Source: Bacillota bacterium (lineage in GTDB: Bacteria; Bacillota; Clostridia; Acetivibrionales; DSM-1351). Taken from it: 43,019 nt of DNA. Made by a program: the position numbers and the translations under genes. The notes beneath the pieces were generated by a model that saw nothing but the letters and a program-made list of their open reading frames with translations, did not search any database and was not told the DNA's origin. Shown here in pieces: positions 15,392 to 22,634 of this stretch; the stretch's first letter is position 1; every line of letters starts with the position of its first letter. The stretch is from positions 1-43,019 of the forward strand of contig JAEWMS010000009.1 in the NCBI GenBank assembly GCA_023393115.1. The letters are read 5' to 3'.

Positions 15392-16400
15392 TTTCCTTCT
15401 CCTTTATAGGGAATAGTAAATCAAGCTGTAAATAACTCATTTCAGAATTGTGCTTCCTAATAAAGTTATAGAAATTCAGAGTTTCTTCAAAACCTTGTCC
15501 GGTGGGTGTTTCAGCCGACACCCATCGTGGAGAACCCCAGTCATTTTCATATAGATCACTTGCATTAACCCATTCCTTAAGCCGACGCCAATCTTGAAAG
15601 TCCCACGCCCTTAACACATGAGCAGCATATAACCCACCTCTGAACTCTCGTCTTACTAAGGGTACCGGAATATCCATATTATCAGGAACAGACACCCATA
15701 CCTCATATGCTTGTGAATTTTCGCCAATTCCTACAGTACCTTGAGAGCAGTCAAAACCAAAACTGCGTGCATCGGGTTTTAATTCTAACAATCCACTCTC
15801 TTTTGTAAATTTACTTATCATGTCCAATGCTTTGCCTTCACAGCCTTCTCCTGAGGCATGAGCGGCGGCTACGGTCATGGGCGGCAGATAAATAATCCTA
15901 ACATCCTTGTCTTCCAGTTTCATTAATTCTTCGTTAGCTTTATTTAGTTCTTCCATTGATGGATTCTCCCTCGTTTCTTTGATTTGATTATCAGTAAAAG
16001 AAAGAGAGTTTATAACTGAGAATACAGCTTCGTCGCCCAGAAGTTTTAAATTAACATGGGCTTTTTCCTGGATTTCTTCAACAAAACGTGACAATATGGA
16101 TTTAACGGTGGTTAGTGCCGTAACCTCATCGTCTATTTCTCTTATGTTTTGCATGAAGATTTCCACTGTTTCGGCTGCGTCGTTATTGTTGAGTATACTG
16201 ATGATCTGCTTCACCGGAATGCGCAGCTTCCGTAGGACTATGGTTTGCTGCAAACGGTTCATGGCGTTTTCGTCATAAACCCGGTAAGCATAATCGTCTT
16301 TCCTCACACTTTGAATTAATCCCGCCTGTTCATAATAACGCAGCATTCTCGTAGAAATTCTGTAATTCTTTGATACCTGACTGATTGTTTGGAGCTCCAT
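15381..16400 (-). CDS. MerR-family regulator with effector-binding domain
   Basis: 339 aa. The N-terminal winged HTH is TISQVSKNYRISTRMLRYYE then QAGLIQSVRKDDYAYRVYDE, the MerR signature R-x-L-R-Y-Y-x-x-x-G-L. It is followed by LRKLRIPVKQIISIL and a coiled-coil dimer helix. From about residue 160 a GyrI/BmrR-like ligand-binding domain follows (DVRIIYLPPMTVAAAHASGE; VPLVRREFRGGLYAAHVLR). It probably activates transcription in response to a small molecule. The start ATG follows GAGGTCATGAT. It overlaps and precedes the DUF6273 gene, which is a likely regulatory target or partner. Confidence 0.88.
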   Translation of the reverse strand: MELQTISQVSKNYRISTRMLRYYEQAGLIQSVRKDDYAYRVYDENAMNRLQQTIVLRKLRIPVKQIISILNNNDAAETVEIFMQNIREIDDEVTALTTVKSILSRFVEEIQEKAHVNLKLLGDEAVFSVINSLSFTDNQIKETRENPSMEELNKANEELMKLEDKDVRIIYLPPMTVAAAHASGEGCEGKALDMISKFTKESGLLELKPDARSFGFDCSQGTVGIGENSQAYEVWVSVPDNMDIPVPLVRREFRGGLYAAHVLRAWDFQDWRRLKEWVNASDLYENDWGSPRWVSAETPTGQGFEETLNFYNFIRKHNSEMSYLQLDLLFPIKEKESGK

Positions 16401-16531
16401 ATCATGACCTCATTTCTTTTCCTTGTATTGATTATAAAGTACGACACGGTGTCAGAGTCAAAACTTTTTTTACAGATATTTGAGACATTTAGAAAATTAT
16501 AACACTTGTGTATTATACAAACAATATGGTC

Positions 16532-16562
16532 AAAAAAATAAAGCAAGACTTGCGCCTTGCTC
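16532..16562 (-). terminator. Terminator of the PepSY gene
   Basis: On the minus strand GAGCAAG pairs with CTTGCTT around GCGCAAGT and is followed by TATTTTTTT. It lies 37 bp past the stop codon at 16599. Confidence 0.75.
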
Positions 16563-16598
16563 TTACAGTAAATAAACTTATATAATAACTTTGACATT

Positions 16599-16862
16599 TT
16601 AGTCCCAGCCATCATCCATTTCAACCTTTAGTATCTGCCCAGTTACCGCATTAACATGAACTTCATATACACCTGATGGAGTACGTATGTCAATTTCATA
16701 AACCAACACACCATTTTCATAGTCTATTTCAACTTTTATTACCTGACCAGGAACTCTCTGCAAAGCAATTTGAATTGCTCCCTCGATGTTAATTCGGTAA
16801 CTCCTCCAGTAATTATCCCAAAGATTAAAATGCATATTATTCTTGTAATTATTATTAAACAT
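16599..16862 (-). CDS. Small PepSY-domain protein
   Basis: 87 aa. After about 25 N-terminal residues the rest is one PepSY domain: INIEGAIQIALQRVPGQVIK, VEIDYENGVLVYEIDIRTPS, GVYEVHVNAVTGQILKVE. No signal peptide or membrane helix is seen, which is unusual because many PepSY proteins are exported. Members inhibit peptidases or bind metals. It is monocistronic with its own terminator. Confidence 0.8.
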   Translation of the reverse strand: MFNNNYKNNMHFNLWDNYWRSYRINIEGAIQIALQRVPGQVIKVEIDYENGVLVYEIDIRTPSGVYEVHVNAVTGQILKVEMDDGWD

Positions 16863-17038
16863 AAAGATTCCTTCAAAAGGTATTAATCATATTACATAAT
16901 ATTTGTAAATTTCTAATGTGGTTACTAAATAGGTATATTTAAGCAGTGAGTACTTTTATAACTGTTTTTTATCTATGCTTATTCCAGTAATCATTGTAAA
17001 ATATTAGGTATAGATTTTCCGAATATAGAAGGTATTAG

Positions 17039-17215
17039 TGTGCTCAACTGGAAAATTGCTACAGTAGAGGAAAAAACCAGTATCTTGAGGCTGAAGCGTT
17101 ATCTAATGCAGGAGTTTGTTGGAGTCTTAACCAATTATCATGGTACTCTTTTGGTCCCGAGTGGGATACCTATAAAATGTATTTTACCAATATTGAGTTT
17201 GGATTTGACTTATAA
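17039..17215 (+). pseudogene. C-terminal remnant of an unidentified protein
   Basis: Open for 58 codons right after a TAG, without a start codon. It reads CAQLENCYSRGKNQYLEAEA, then LSNAGVCWSLNQLSWYSFGP, and ends YFTNIEFGFDL. The richness in W, Y and C and the ordered tail look like a real protein's C-terminus. I do not recognise it. Confidence 0.35.
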
Positions 17216-17252
17216 TCTGAGTGTTCAAGAATGGTACATAAGTTCTTTTACG

Positions 17253-17285
17253 CATGAAAAGGATCCTTTTAGTATCCTTTTCATG
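17253..17285. terminator. Perfect hairpin downstream of aspS
   Basis: CATGAAAAGGAT pairs exactly with ATCCTTTTCATG (12 bp, 9-nt loop). It lies 34 bp past the aspS stop. No long T-tract follows on either strand, so it may be a weak terminator or a 3'-end stabilising hairpin. Confidence 0.5.
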
Positions 17286-17318
17286 TTAACAACAGAGGTA
17301 TAGCCTCAAATTGATGAT

Positions 17319-18644
17319 TTATGGAGTTACTCGATTCATATCTCTTGGGAACAAGCATGCATTTCTCACATTGCTAAGCCCAAGGAACTTCATTGTGAGT
17401 CTCTCTAGCCCTATTCCCAATCCGCCATGCGGGGGAATACCACTTTTGTGAACCATTAAATATGATTCGAATTCTTCAGGATTCATGCCCCGTTTAACCA
17501 TTTTTTCAACCTGCTCATTGTAGTCGTGGATTCGCTGTCCGCCTGTAGTCACCTCAAGACCGTTATACAGCAAGTCAAAACTAAGGGTATAGTCAGGGTC
17601 ATACTTGTCCTCCATCGCATAAAAAGGGCGCTTGGAAGAAGGATAGTGGGTTACGAAAATAAAATCGCTATTGAACTTCTTCTTAGCATATTCACATAGT
17701 AATTGCTCTTCTTCCGGTTCAAAATCATGGTAGTCTGTTATTTTTCTCCCAAACTCGTTAACAATGATATTCTTTGCATCCATAAATTTAACAGCAGGAA
17801 TAGACTCAATCTGAGGAACTTTAACATTCAATAACTCAAGCTCATTACAGTATTCTGTATCTAATAGTTCGAACACATACTTTAACATCCCTGTCTCCAT
17901 TTGCATAATTTCTTTGAAGTCGTTGATAAAGCCCATTTCAAAATCCATACTAACATATTCATTTAAATGTCTGGATGTATCGTGCTTTTCTGCACGGTAT
18001 ACTGGAGCAACCTCAAAAACTCTCTCAAATACTCCCACCATCGTTTGTTTGTAGAACTGTGGGCTCTGCGCCAAATATACCTTTTTACCAAAGTAATCAA
18101 GTTTAAATATGTTAGCTCCTCCTTCCGCACCTGCAAACACAATCTTAGGAGTTCTGATTTCGGTGAAATTTTGCTTTAAAAGATACTCTCTAAATCCCCT
18201 GACAATACCTTCCTGAACCTTAAATATGGCTCTTTCATGTGGATTTCTGAGTGATATAGAACGATACGCCAAATTTGTATCTAGTGGGATATCAAGTTTC
18301 TTCTTGTTGATTATAACAGGAAGGCTCTCTACTGGCTTTGATAGTATTTTAATGTTGATTATATGAATTTCAGCGCCATGCATTACCCTTTGGTCAAGCA
18401 CTACTTCACCTTCAATAATGACGGCACACTCTTCAACAACAGTGTCTAAATTGCATTGTGCTTTGTCAGTTGAATACACACATTGCAGCAAATCTCTTTT
18501 TGTTCGGAGGATAACAAAAGCAAAACCACTCATTTCCCTTATTCTGTGTATTACGCCGTTAATCCTTACAACCCTTCCAGCATATTGATGTAATTCAGAC
18601 ACCTCAACCATTAAAGTACTTTGCATTTCAGTAATATATTCCAT
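17319..18644 (-). CDS. aspS: Aspartate--tRNA ligase, archaeal type
   Basis: 441 aa class II synthetase. The N-terminal OB-fold anticodon-binding domain covers about residues 1-110 (RVVRINGVIHRIREMSGFAF). The catalytic domain shows IFKVQEGIVRGFREYLLKQNF, GAEGGANIFKLDYFGKKVYL, AQSPQFYKQ (flipping loop), FEVAPVYRAEKHDTSRHLNE (motif 2) and GGLGIGLERLTMKFLG (motif 3). The short length, without the bacterial GAD insert, marks the archaeal-type AspRS, often the second, non-discriminating enzyme in clostridia that also charges tRNA-Asn. At the OB-fold position where discriminating archaeal enzymes have Trp (GWV), this protein has Val. That fits relaxed specificity but is inference. The start ATG follows AAAGGTGG. 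Two tandem Asp T-boxes precede it. Confidence 0.9.
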   Translation of the reverse strand: MEYITEMQSTLMVEVSELHQYAGRVVRINGVIHRIREMSGFAFVILRTKRDLLQCVYSTDKAQCNLDTVVEECAVIIEGEVVLDQRVMHGAEIHIINIKILSKPVESLPVIINKKKLDIPLDTNLAYRSISLRNPHERAIFKVQEGIVRGFREYLLKQNFTEIRTPKIVFAGAEGGANIFKLDYFGKKVYLAQSPQFYKQTMVGVFERVFEVAPVYRAEKHDTSRHLNEYVSMDFEMGFINDFKEIMQMETGMLKYVFELLDTEYCNELELLNVKVPQIESIPAVKFMDAKNIIVNEFGRKITDYHDFEPEEEQLLCEYAKKKFNSDFIFVTHYPSSKRPFYAMEDKYDPDYTLSFDLLYNGLEVTTGGQRIHDYNEQVEKMVKRGMNPEEFESYLMVHKSGIPPHGGLGIGLERLTMKFLGLSNVRNACLFPRDMNRVTP

Positions 18645-18695
18645 AGTAATCCACCTTTCATATAGTTAATAGTTCTAGTTTTATAAAATCCACCT

Positions 18696-18985
18696 AATAA
18701 AAGAAGCCTCCCATCTCAGAAATAACTCTGGGACGAGAGGCTTAATCACGCGGTGCCACCCAAATTAAACGTTAACATTATCCAGTAAAACTCAGAATCA
18801 TGCAACATTTATCTCAAAGTATATAACGCATACCTGCGGGCTGACTTACTCACATTGTCATGTTTTCCTTCAACCATCTCCCGGGTGTCTGTTCTCTTAC
18901 TCAATCCCTGAAGGTACTTTCAGTCACGATACCTTCTCCCTGAAGGAGATATAAGATACTTTTCCCGATCATCGTCATTCAATAA
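18696..18985 (-). ncRNA. T-box leader 2 (proximal to aspS), Asp specifier
   Basis: A complete T-box reading toward aspS. Stem I has the AGTA (near 18960) and GAA (near 18893) loop-E strands, with the specifier GAC before ACC (GAACAGACACC). The antiterminator T-box sequence GGGTGGCACCGCG is at about 18748-18760. The terminator stem AAGCCTCTCGTCCC...GGGAGGCTT ends in CTTTT at about 18697. The UGGC bulge would pair with an NCCA end whose discriminator is G, as in tRNA-Asp. Uncharged tRNA-Asp would stabilise the antiterminator and allow aspS transcription. Confidence 0.9.
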
Positions 18986-19077
18986 TTAGTATTTCGTATA
19001 AAATAACACTTGTACAAGTTGCTTATTTTTAGTAAATCAAATTTAAAAAATCAAACTGTATGTTATTGAATTAATTC

Positions 19078-19375
19078 AAAAAATAAAACCCCTCATCTCA
19101 GATTATTCTGGGACGAGAGGTTATTGTTCCCGCGGTACCACCCAATTTAATGCTATCAAACAGTACATTGTATCATGTTATCAACATTCAACTTTAACAT
19201 TTAACGCATGTATACGGGCTGACTTATTTGCAATAGTACTATTGCTTTCCTTCAACCAACTCCGAGGTGTCTTTCACTTACCTGGTACCTAAAAGCATTT
19301 TCAGCCACGATGCTTTCTCTCTGAAGGAAATGTAAGTTACTCTTCCTCTTCACTGTCATTATCAATTTTGTAAAG
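19078..19375 (-). ncRNA. T-box leader 1 (promoter-proximal), Asp specifier
   Basis: A second full T-box upstream of the first. Stem I has AGTA-ACTTAC pairing with GTAAGT-GAA and the specifier GAC before ACC (GTGAAAGACACC, near 19272). The T-box motif GGGTGGTACCGCG is at about 19131-19143. The terminator CCTCTCGTCCC...GATGAGGGG is followed by TTTTATTTTTT near 19080. The bulge reads UGGU here rather than UGGC, so pairing to a G discriminator would be a wobble. Two T-boxes in series give a sharper response to Asp-tRNA charging. Confidence 0.9.
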
Positions 19376-19387
19376 TTATTACAATAT

Positions 19388-19416
19388 AGTGTAAACAGCC
19401 AGATTTACTTTGTCAA
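19388..19416 (-). promoter_or_regulatory. Promoter of the T-box-aspS transcript
   Basis: On the minus strand TTGACA (19416-19411), a 17-bp spacer and TACACT (19393-19388), directly upstream of T-box 1. The TTGACA and the spacing are ideal for sigma-A. Confidence 0.75.
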
Positions 19417-19530
19417 TAGACTACTAAAAATAATTTAAGTTACTTGTATAGTTCGTTAATGGTAAAATATGAATATCACCTTAGATATTTGCTATTTGGA
19501 GGAGAAAACATGAAGTGTTGATATTTGAAA

Positions 19531-21117
19531 TTACTTTATATGAAGCTTTAATTTTTCACCTGCTTCAGATAAACACTCCCTTACTTCCGAAGCGTCATTT
19601 TCATTAGACAACACAATAAGATAATCACCTGTAAGAAGTTTAGTGTCACCATTTGGAATCAGTTCGACTCCTCCCCTTTTAACTCCAACGATTAAACACT
19701 GGACAGGCCATTCCACTTCTTTTATCTTTTTACCCTCCAGCAATGAACCCATATAAATTGCAGTCTCAATGATTACTTTAGTATCCTTCTTACCAATAAA
19801 TGTATTATCGCCTTTATGTAGAAGTCTTTCCAGTAATACTTCATATATAGGTTTTGAGTTTAAAGCATCTGCAACAATATACGCTGTTAAGCATACTAAT
19901 CCAATCGAAAGTAGATGTGAAAAAGAGCCTGTCATTTCAGTAATTAAAATACACCCTGTAATTGGAGCCTTTACAGTAGCTGCAAAGTACCCGGCCATTG
20001 CAAAGATAATAAGATTCGGAATATAGGTTTGGTCAAATCCGAACAGGGAATTAGCCATATATCCATAAATAACACCAATGAGTGCTCCTATAACCAAAAG
20101 AGGCATGAATATTCCACCTGGTGCAGATGAGCCATAACATATCATGGTAAAGCAAAACTTAACTACTAAAATAATAAATAACGTAATTAAGGGAAAGGAT
20201 ACTGTAGAAAGAGATACTATGATTTCACTTCCCCCGCCCAATACTTCAGGCACCGTCAATCCTACTATTCCCGCTGCTAAAAATGCTATTATCGGTTTAG
20301 CTTCCGATGGAAGCCATTTTTGTTTTGCATAAATATTCTGTGTAATAAATATAGTTCTGTTAAATACTATACCAAGTAATCCAACCACTACTCCTAAAAC
20401 TAATAAAAACAAATAATTATTCAGTGGAATTGTACTAATATGTTTAAAATCAAATACAGGCGTCATACCAAAGAATTCTTTTGAAACAAAATCTGCTGTT
20501 AAGGATGCTGCCAGTGCTGAAGTCATAACCACAGGTGAAAAATTTTTATGCATCTCCTCCAATGCAAAAATAACTCCTGCAAATGGTGCATTAAAAGCAG
20601 CCGCAAGTCCAGCACTTGCTCCACATGTGATTAGGAACTTCTCTTCGAGTTTAATTCTTTTAAACAACCGACTAAAGCCCTGTCCAGCAGCAGCTCCAAT
20701 TTGAATAGATGGACCTTCTCTTCCCAGAGATAACCCAGCACATATACATAATATTCCACCAGCAAATTTACCTAATATAACTCTCCACCAGTTCATTTTT
20801 AGTTTTCGTAATAATACTCCCTCAACTTGTGGAATTCCACTTCCTGAAATCATAGGTTCTTTTTTTACAAGTATACCCACAAGCCAACCACTGACAATTA
20901 GGCCTGCTACCCATATAGGAATCATCCAGTTATTCTTCAATTGCAATAAATACATATGTTTAGAAAACTCAAACGCCTTCTCTAATAGATATCTGTAAAA
21001 TACAACTACTATTCCAGCAATGACACCTACCATCATTCCTTCAATAATTATCTTTAGTCTAAAATCATACCAATTCGATAAAATATTAATCGTGCTATTT
21101 CTATTCAACCTATCCAA
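19531..21117 (-). CDS. ClC-family chloride channel/transporter with C-terminal TrkA_C domain
   Basis: 528 aa polytopic membrane protein. ClC signatures: GSGIPQVEG near residue 92, GREGPSIQIGAAAGQ near residue 131 (the gating/proton glutamate), AFNAPFAGVIFALEE near residue 175 and GSSAPGGIFMPLLVIGALIG near residue 330. Residues from about 440 form a TrkA_C-type regulatory domain (EVEWPVQCLIVGVKRGGVEL, LLTGDYLIVLSNENDASEVR). The gating Glu and the proton-pathway Glu (FALEE) suggest a Cl-/H+ exchanger rather than a passive channel. The start ATG at 21117 is used by default; the ribosome site is weak. It is monocistronic. Confidence 0.93.
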   Translation of the reverse strand: MDRLNRNSTINILSNWYDFRLKIIIEGMMVGVIAGIVVVFYRYLLEKAFEFSKHMYLLQLKNNWMIPIWVAGLIVSGWLVGILVKKEPMISGSGIPQVEGVLLRKLKMNWWRVILGKFAGGILCICAGLSLGREGPSIQIGAAAGQGFSRLFKRIKLEEKFLITCGASAGLAAAFNAPFAGVIFALEEMHKNFSPVVMTSALAASLTADFVSKEFFGMTPVFDFKHISTIPLNNYLFLLVLGVVVGLLGIVFNRTIFITQNIYAKQKWLPSEAKPIIAFLAAGIVGLTVPEVLGGGSEIIVSLSTVSFPLITLFIILVVKFCFTMICYGSSAPGGIFMPLLVIGALIGVIYGYMANSLFGFDQTYIPNLIIFAMAGYFAATVKAPITGCILITEMTGSFSHLLSIGLVCLTAYIVADALNSKPIYEVLLERLLHKGDNTFIGKKDTKVIIETAIYMGSLLEGKKIKEVEWPVQCLIVGVKRGGVELIPNGDTKLLTGDYLIVLSNENDASEVRECLSEAGEKLKLHIK

Positions 21118-21313
21118 CCTGCCCTCTTGAGATATTAACTCATTATAGAAAATTCTACAAATTTACTGTAGGTAGTAATAATTATTCCTTTCCTCTGGTC
21201 AGTCACTATTATAATACACCTGTTTTCAAAAATATATGGAACACTTAAAAAAATTTATATAGGGTATAGACGTTATTATGGTTATGACCATGACAATAAA
21301 TTGAAAAACCTCT

Positions 21314-21373
21314 AGATTGTCAAATGAAAAATCCCCCTATCTCCTCAACATGTCCACAATCATTATTGAAGAC
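21314..21373 (+). pseudogene. Degenerate copy of the 5' end of a YyaL/DUF255 gene
   Basis: The plus strand encodes RLSNEKSPYLL, matching the INEKSPYLLQHAHNPVDW start of the intact gene at 22635. With one base missing, the DNA continues to match (CAACATGTCCACAATC here against CAACACGCACACAATC) as far as GACTG. The copy stops where the dead IS3 element begins. It is thus a truncated paralogous or duplicated start, about 1.35 kb before the intact gene. Confidence 0.65.
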
Positions 21374-21446
21374 TGCAGTGACCTTACCCCGATTTGATGG
21401 ACACACCGAATGGCTGGTATAATAAAACCAGTTGGAGGTACCCATC

Positions 21447-21731
21447 ATGAAACGTTATGATAGTAGTTTTAAAGAATAAGCAGTCCGTCTTGTTACAGAG
21501 CAAGGAAAAAGTGTATCAAGTGTGGCTAAAGACATTGGAATCCACGAAAACACCCTATACAAATGGATTTACCAGTACAAAACTCATAAAGAGAATGCTT
21601 TCCCAGGTAGCGGCAACCTAAGACCTGAAGATGAAGAACTTAGGAAGCTTAAGAAGCGTGTTTCAGACCTTGAAATGGAGAATGAATTACTAAAAAAAGT
21701 AACGGCAATCTTCGCGAAAGACCGGAAATAA
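21447..21731 (+). pseudogene. IS3-family orfA (helix-turn-helix protein), nonsense mutation
   Basis: Starts MKRYDSSFKE after GTTGGAGGTACCC, but codon 11 is TAA where the family usually has a charged residue before AVRLVTEQGKSVSSVAKDIG. The frame then stays open for 84 codons: IHENTLYKWIYQY (HTH) and a leucine-zipper-like SDLEMENELLKKVTAIF. One base change thus truncates the protein. A later start inside the frame is unlikely to restore the HTH. Confidence 0.85.
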
Positions 21732-22431
21732 TATATCCTATCATTCACGAACACCGCTTCAAATTTCCTGTTGAGAATATATACCAAATACTGGAGATAT
21801 CAAGAAGCGGTTATTATGCTTGGATTAAAAGGCCTGTAAGCTTTCGTAAGAAAAGGAATGCGGAACTCCTTGAAAAAATCAGAAATATTCACAAAGTATC
21901 CCGCGAAACTTACGGAAGTCCCAGAGTAACCAATGCTTTAAAGAATGAAGGCATAAAATGTGGCAAAAATCGTATAGCCAAACTGATGAAGGTTGGCTCT
22001 ATCTGTCTTCCATCGTTGACCTCTACAACAGAAAAGTTGTTGGCTGGGCAATGGATAGCACTATGACAAAACAGCTTTGTATAGATGCTTTAAAGCAAGC
22101 AATAGGCCGCCAAAGACCTCTAAAAGGGTTGATCCATCATTCTGATCGTGGGGTACAATATACCAGCAAGGAATACCAGAAAGTGCTGAACAGCAATGGT
22201 TTCAAAGCAAGTATGAGCCGTAAAGGTAACTGTTACGATAATGCCTGTATGGAATCATTCTTTGGTACTCTCAAAACGGAGCTTATTTACTTAACAAGGT
22301 TCAAAACAAGGGCTGAGGCCCGTCTGGCTATCTTTGAATATATCGAAGTCTTTTATAATGGGATACGATTACATTCAAAGCTTGGCTATAAGTCGCCTGT
22401 TGAATTTGAAAAGCAAAACAAAGCGGCTTAA
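21732..22431 (+). pseudogene. IS3-family orfB (DDE transposase), internal deletion
   Basis: The 5' part, in the -1 frame relative to orfA, encodes ENIYQILEISRSGYYAWIKR and SRETYGSPRVTNALKNEG up to AKLMK. At about 21985 it jumps to TDEGWLYLSSIVDLYNRKVV in another frame. Some 50 residues normally found between, including the first catalytic Asp (W-x-x-D-I-T-Y), are gone. The rest is good: LIHHSDRGVQYTS (second Asp) and GNCYDNACMESFFGTLKTEL (Glu). The junction ACTGATGAAG fits a deletion between short direct repeats. The open stretch 21958-22431 is only the C-terminal half. Confidence 0.88.
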
Positions 22432-22634
22432 ATAATATTTAACAAGATACAAAGAAAAACGGAGAAATCCCACCATTCTTTGTGTCTAATTTATCAGGGA
22501 AGGGTCAAACTAAGGTACATTTTGTAAAGAAATAAGTCAAGAAGTTACATAAACAGGTTATTGATACTATTGATTAATATAGGGAATAACTATAATTATT
22601 AACATGTTATACTAAAATAGAAAGGATTAAAACA

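Larger units (their letters stand above)
16863..17318. other. Intergenic region with a gene remnant
   Basis: Contains an 58-codon plus-strand remnant (17039-17215) and a perfect hairpin (17253-17285). A longer open frame at 17040-17303 in a different phase has no ribosome site and an unconvincing protein, so I leave it out. Confidence 0.4.
21374..22511 (+). mobile_element. IS3-family insertion sequence, inactivated
   Basis: About 1.14 kb. The left end carries TGACCTTACCCCGATTTGAT and GGACAC; the inverted right end reads TTTGACCCTTCCCTGATAAA then TTAGACAC, giving imperfect terminal repeats. Inside lie orfA and orfB in the -1 frame arrangement of IS3 elements, both broken. It sits between the ClC gene and the YyaL gene. 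Exact ends and target duplication are uncertain. Confidence 0.8.

Noticed and set aside
17040..17303. 88-codon plus-strand open frame
   Set aside because: No ribosome site; a different phase of the same DNA gives a more protein-like remnant.
19497..19521. TTGGAGGAG site followed by ATG and a stop after three codons
   Set aside because: It looks like the beginning of a lost gene, but three codons give nothing to identify and there is no further matching frame.
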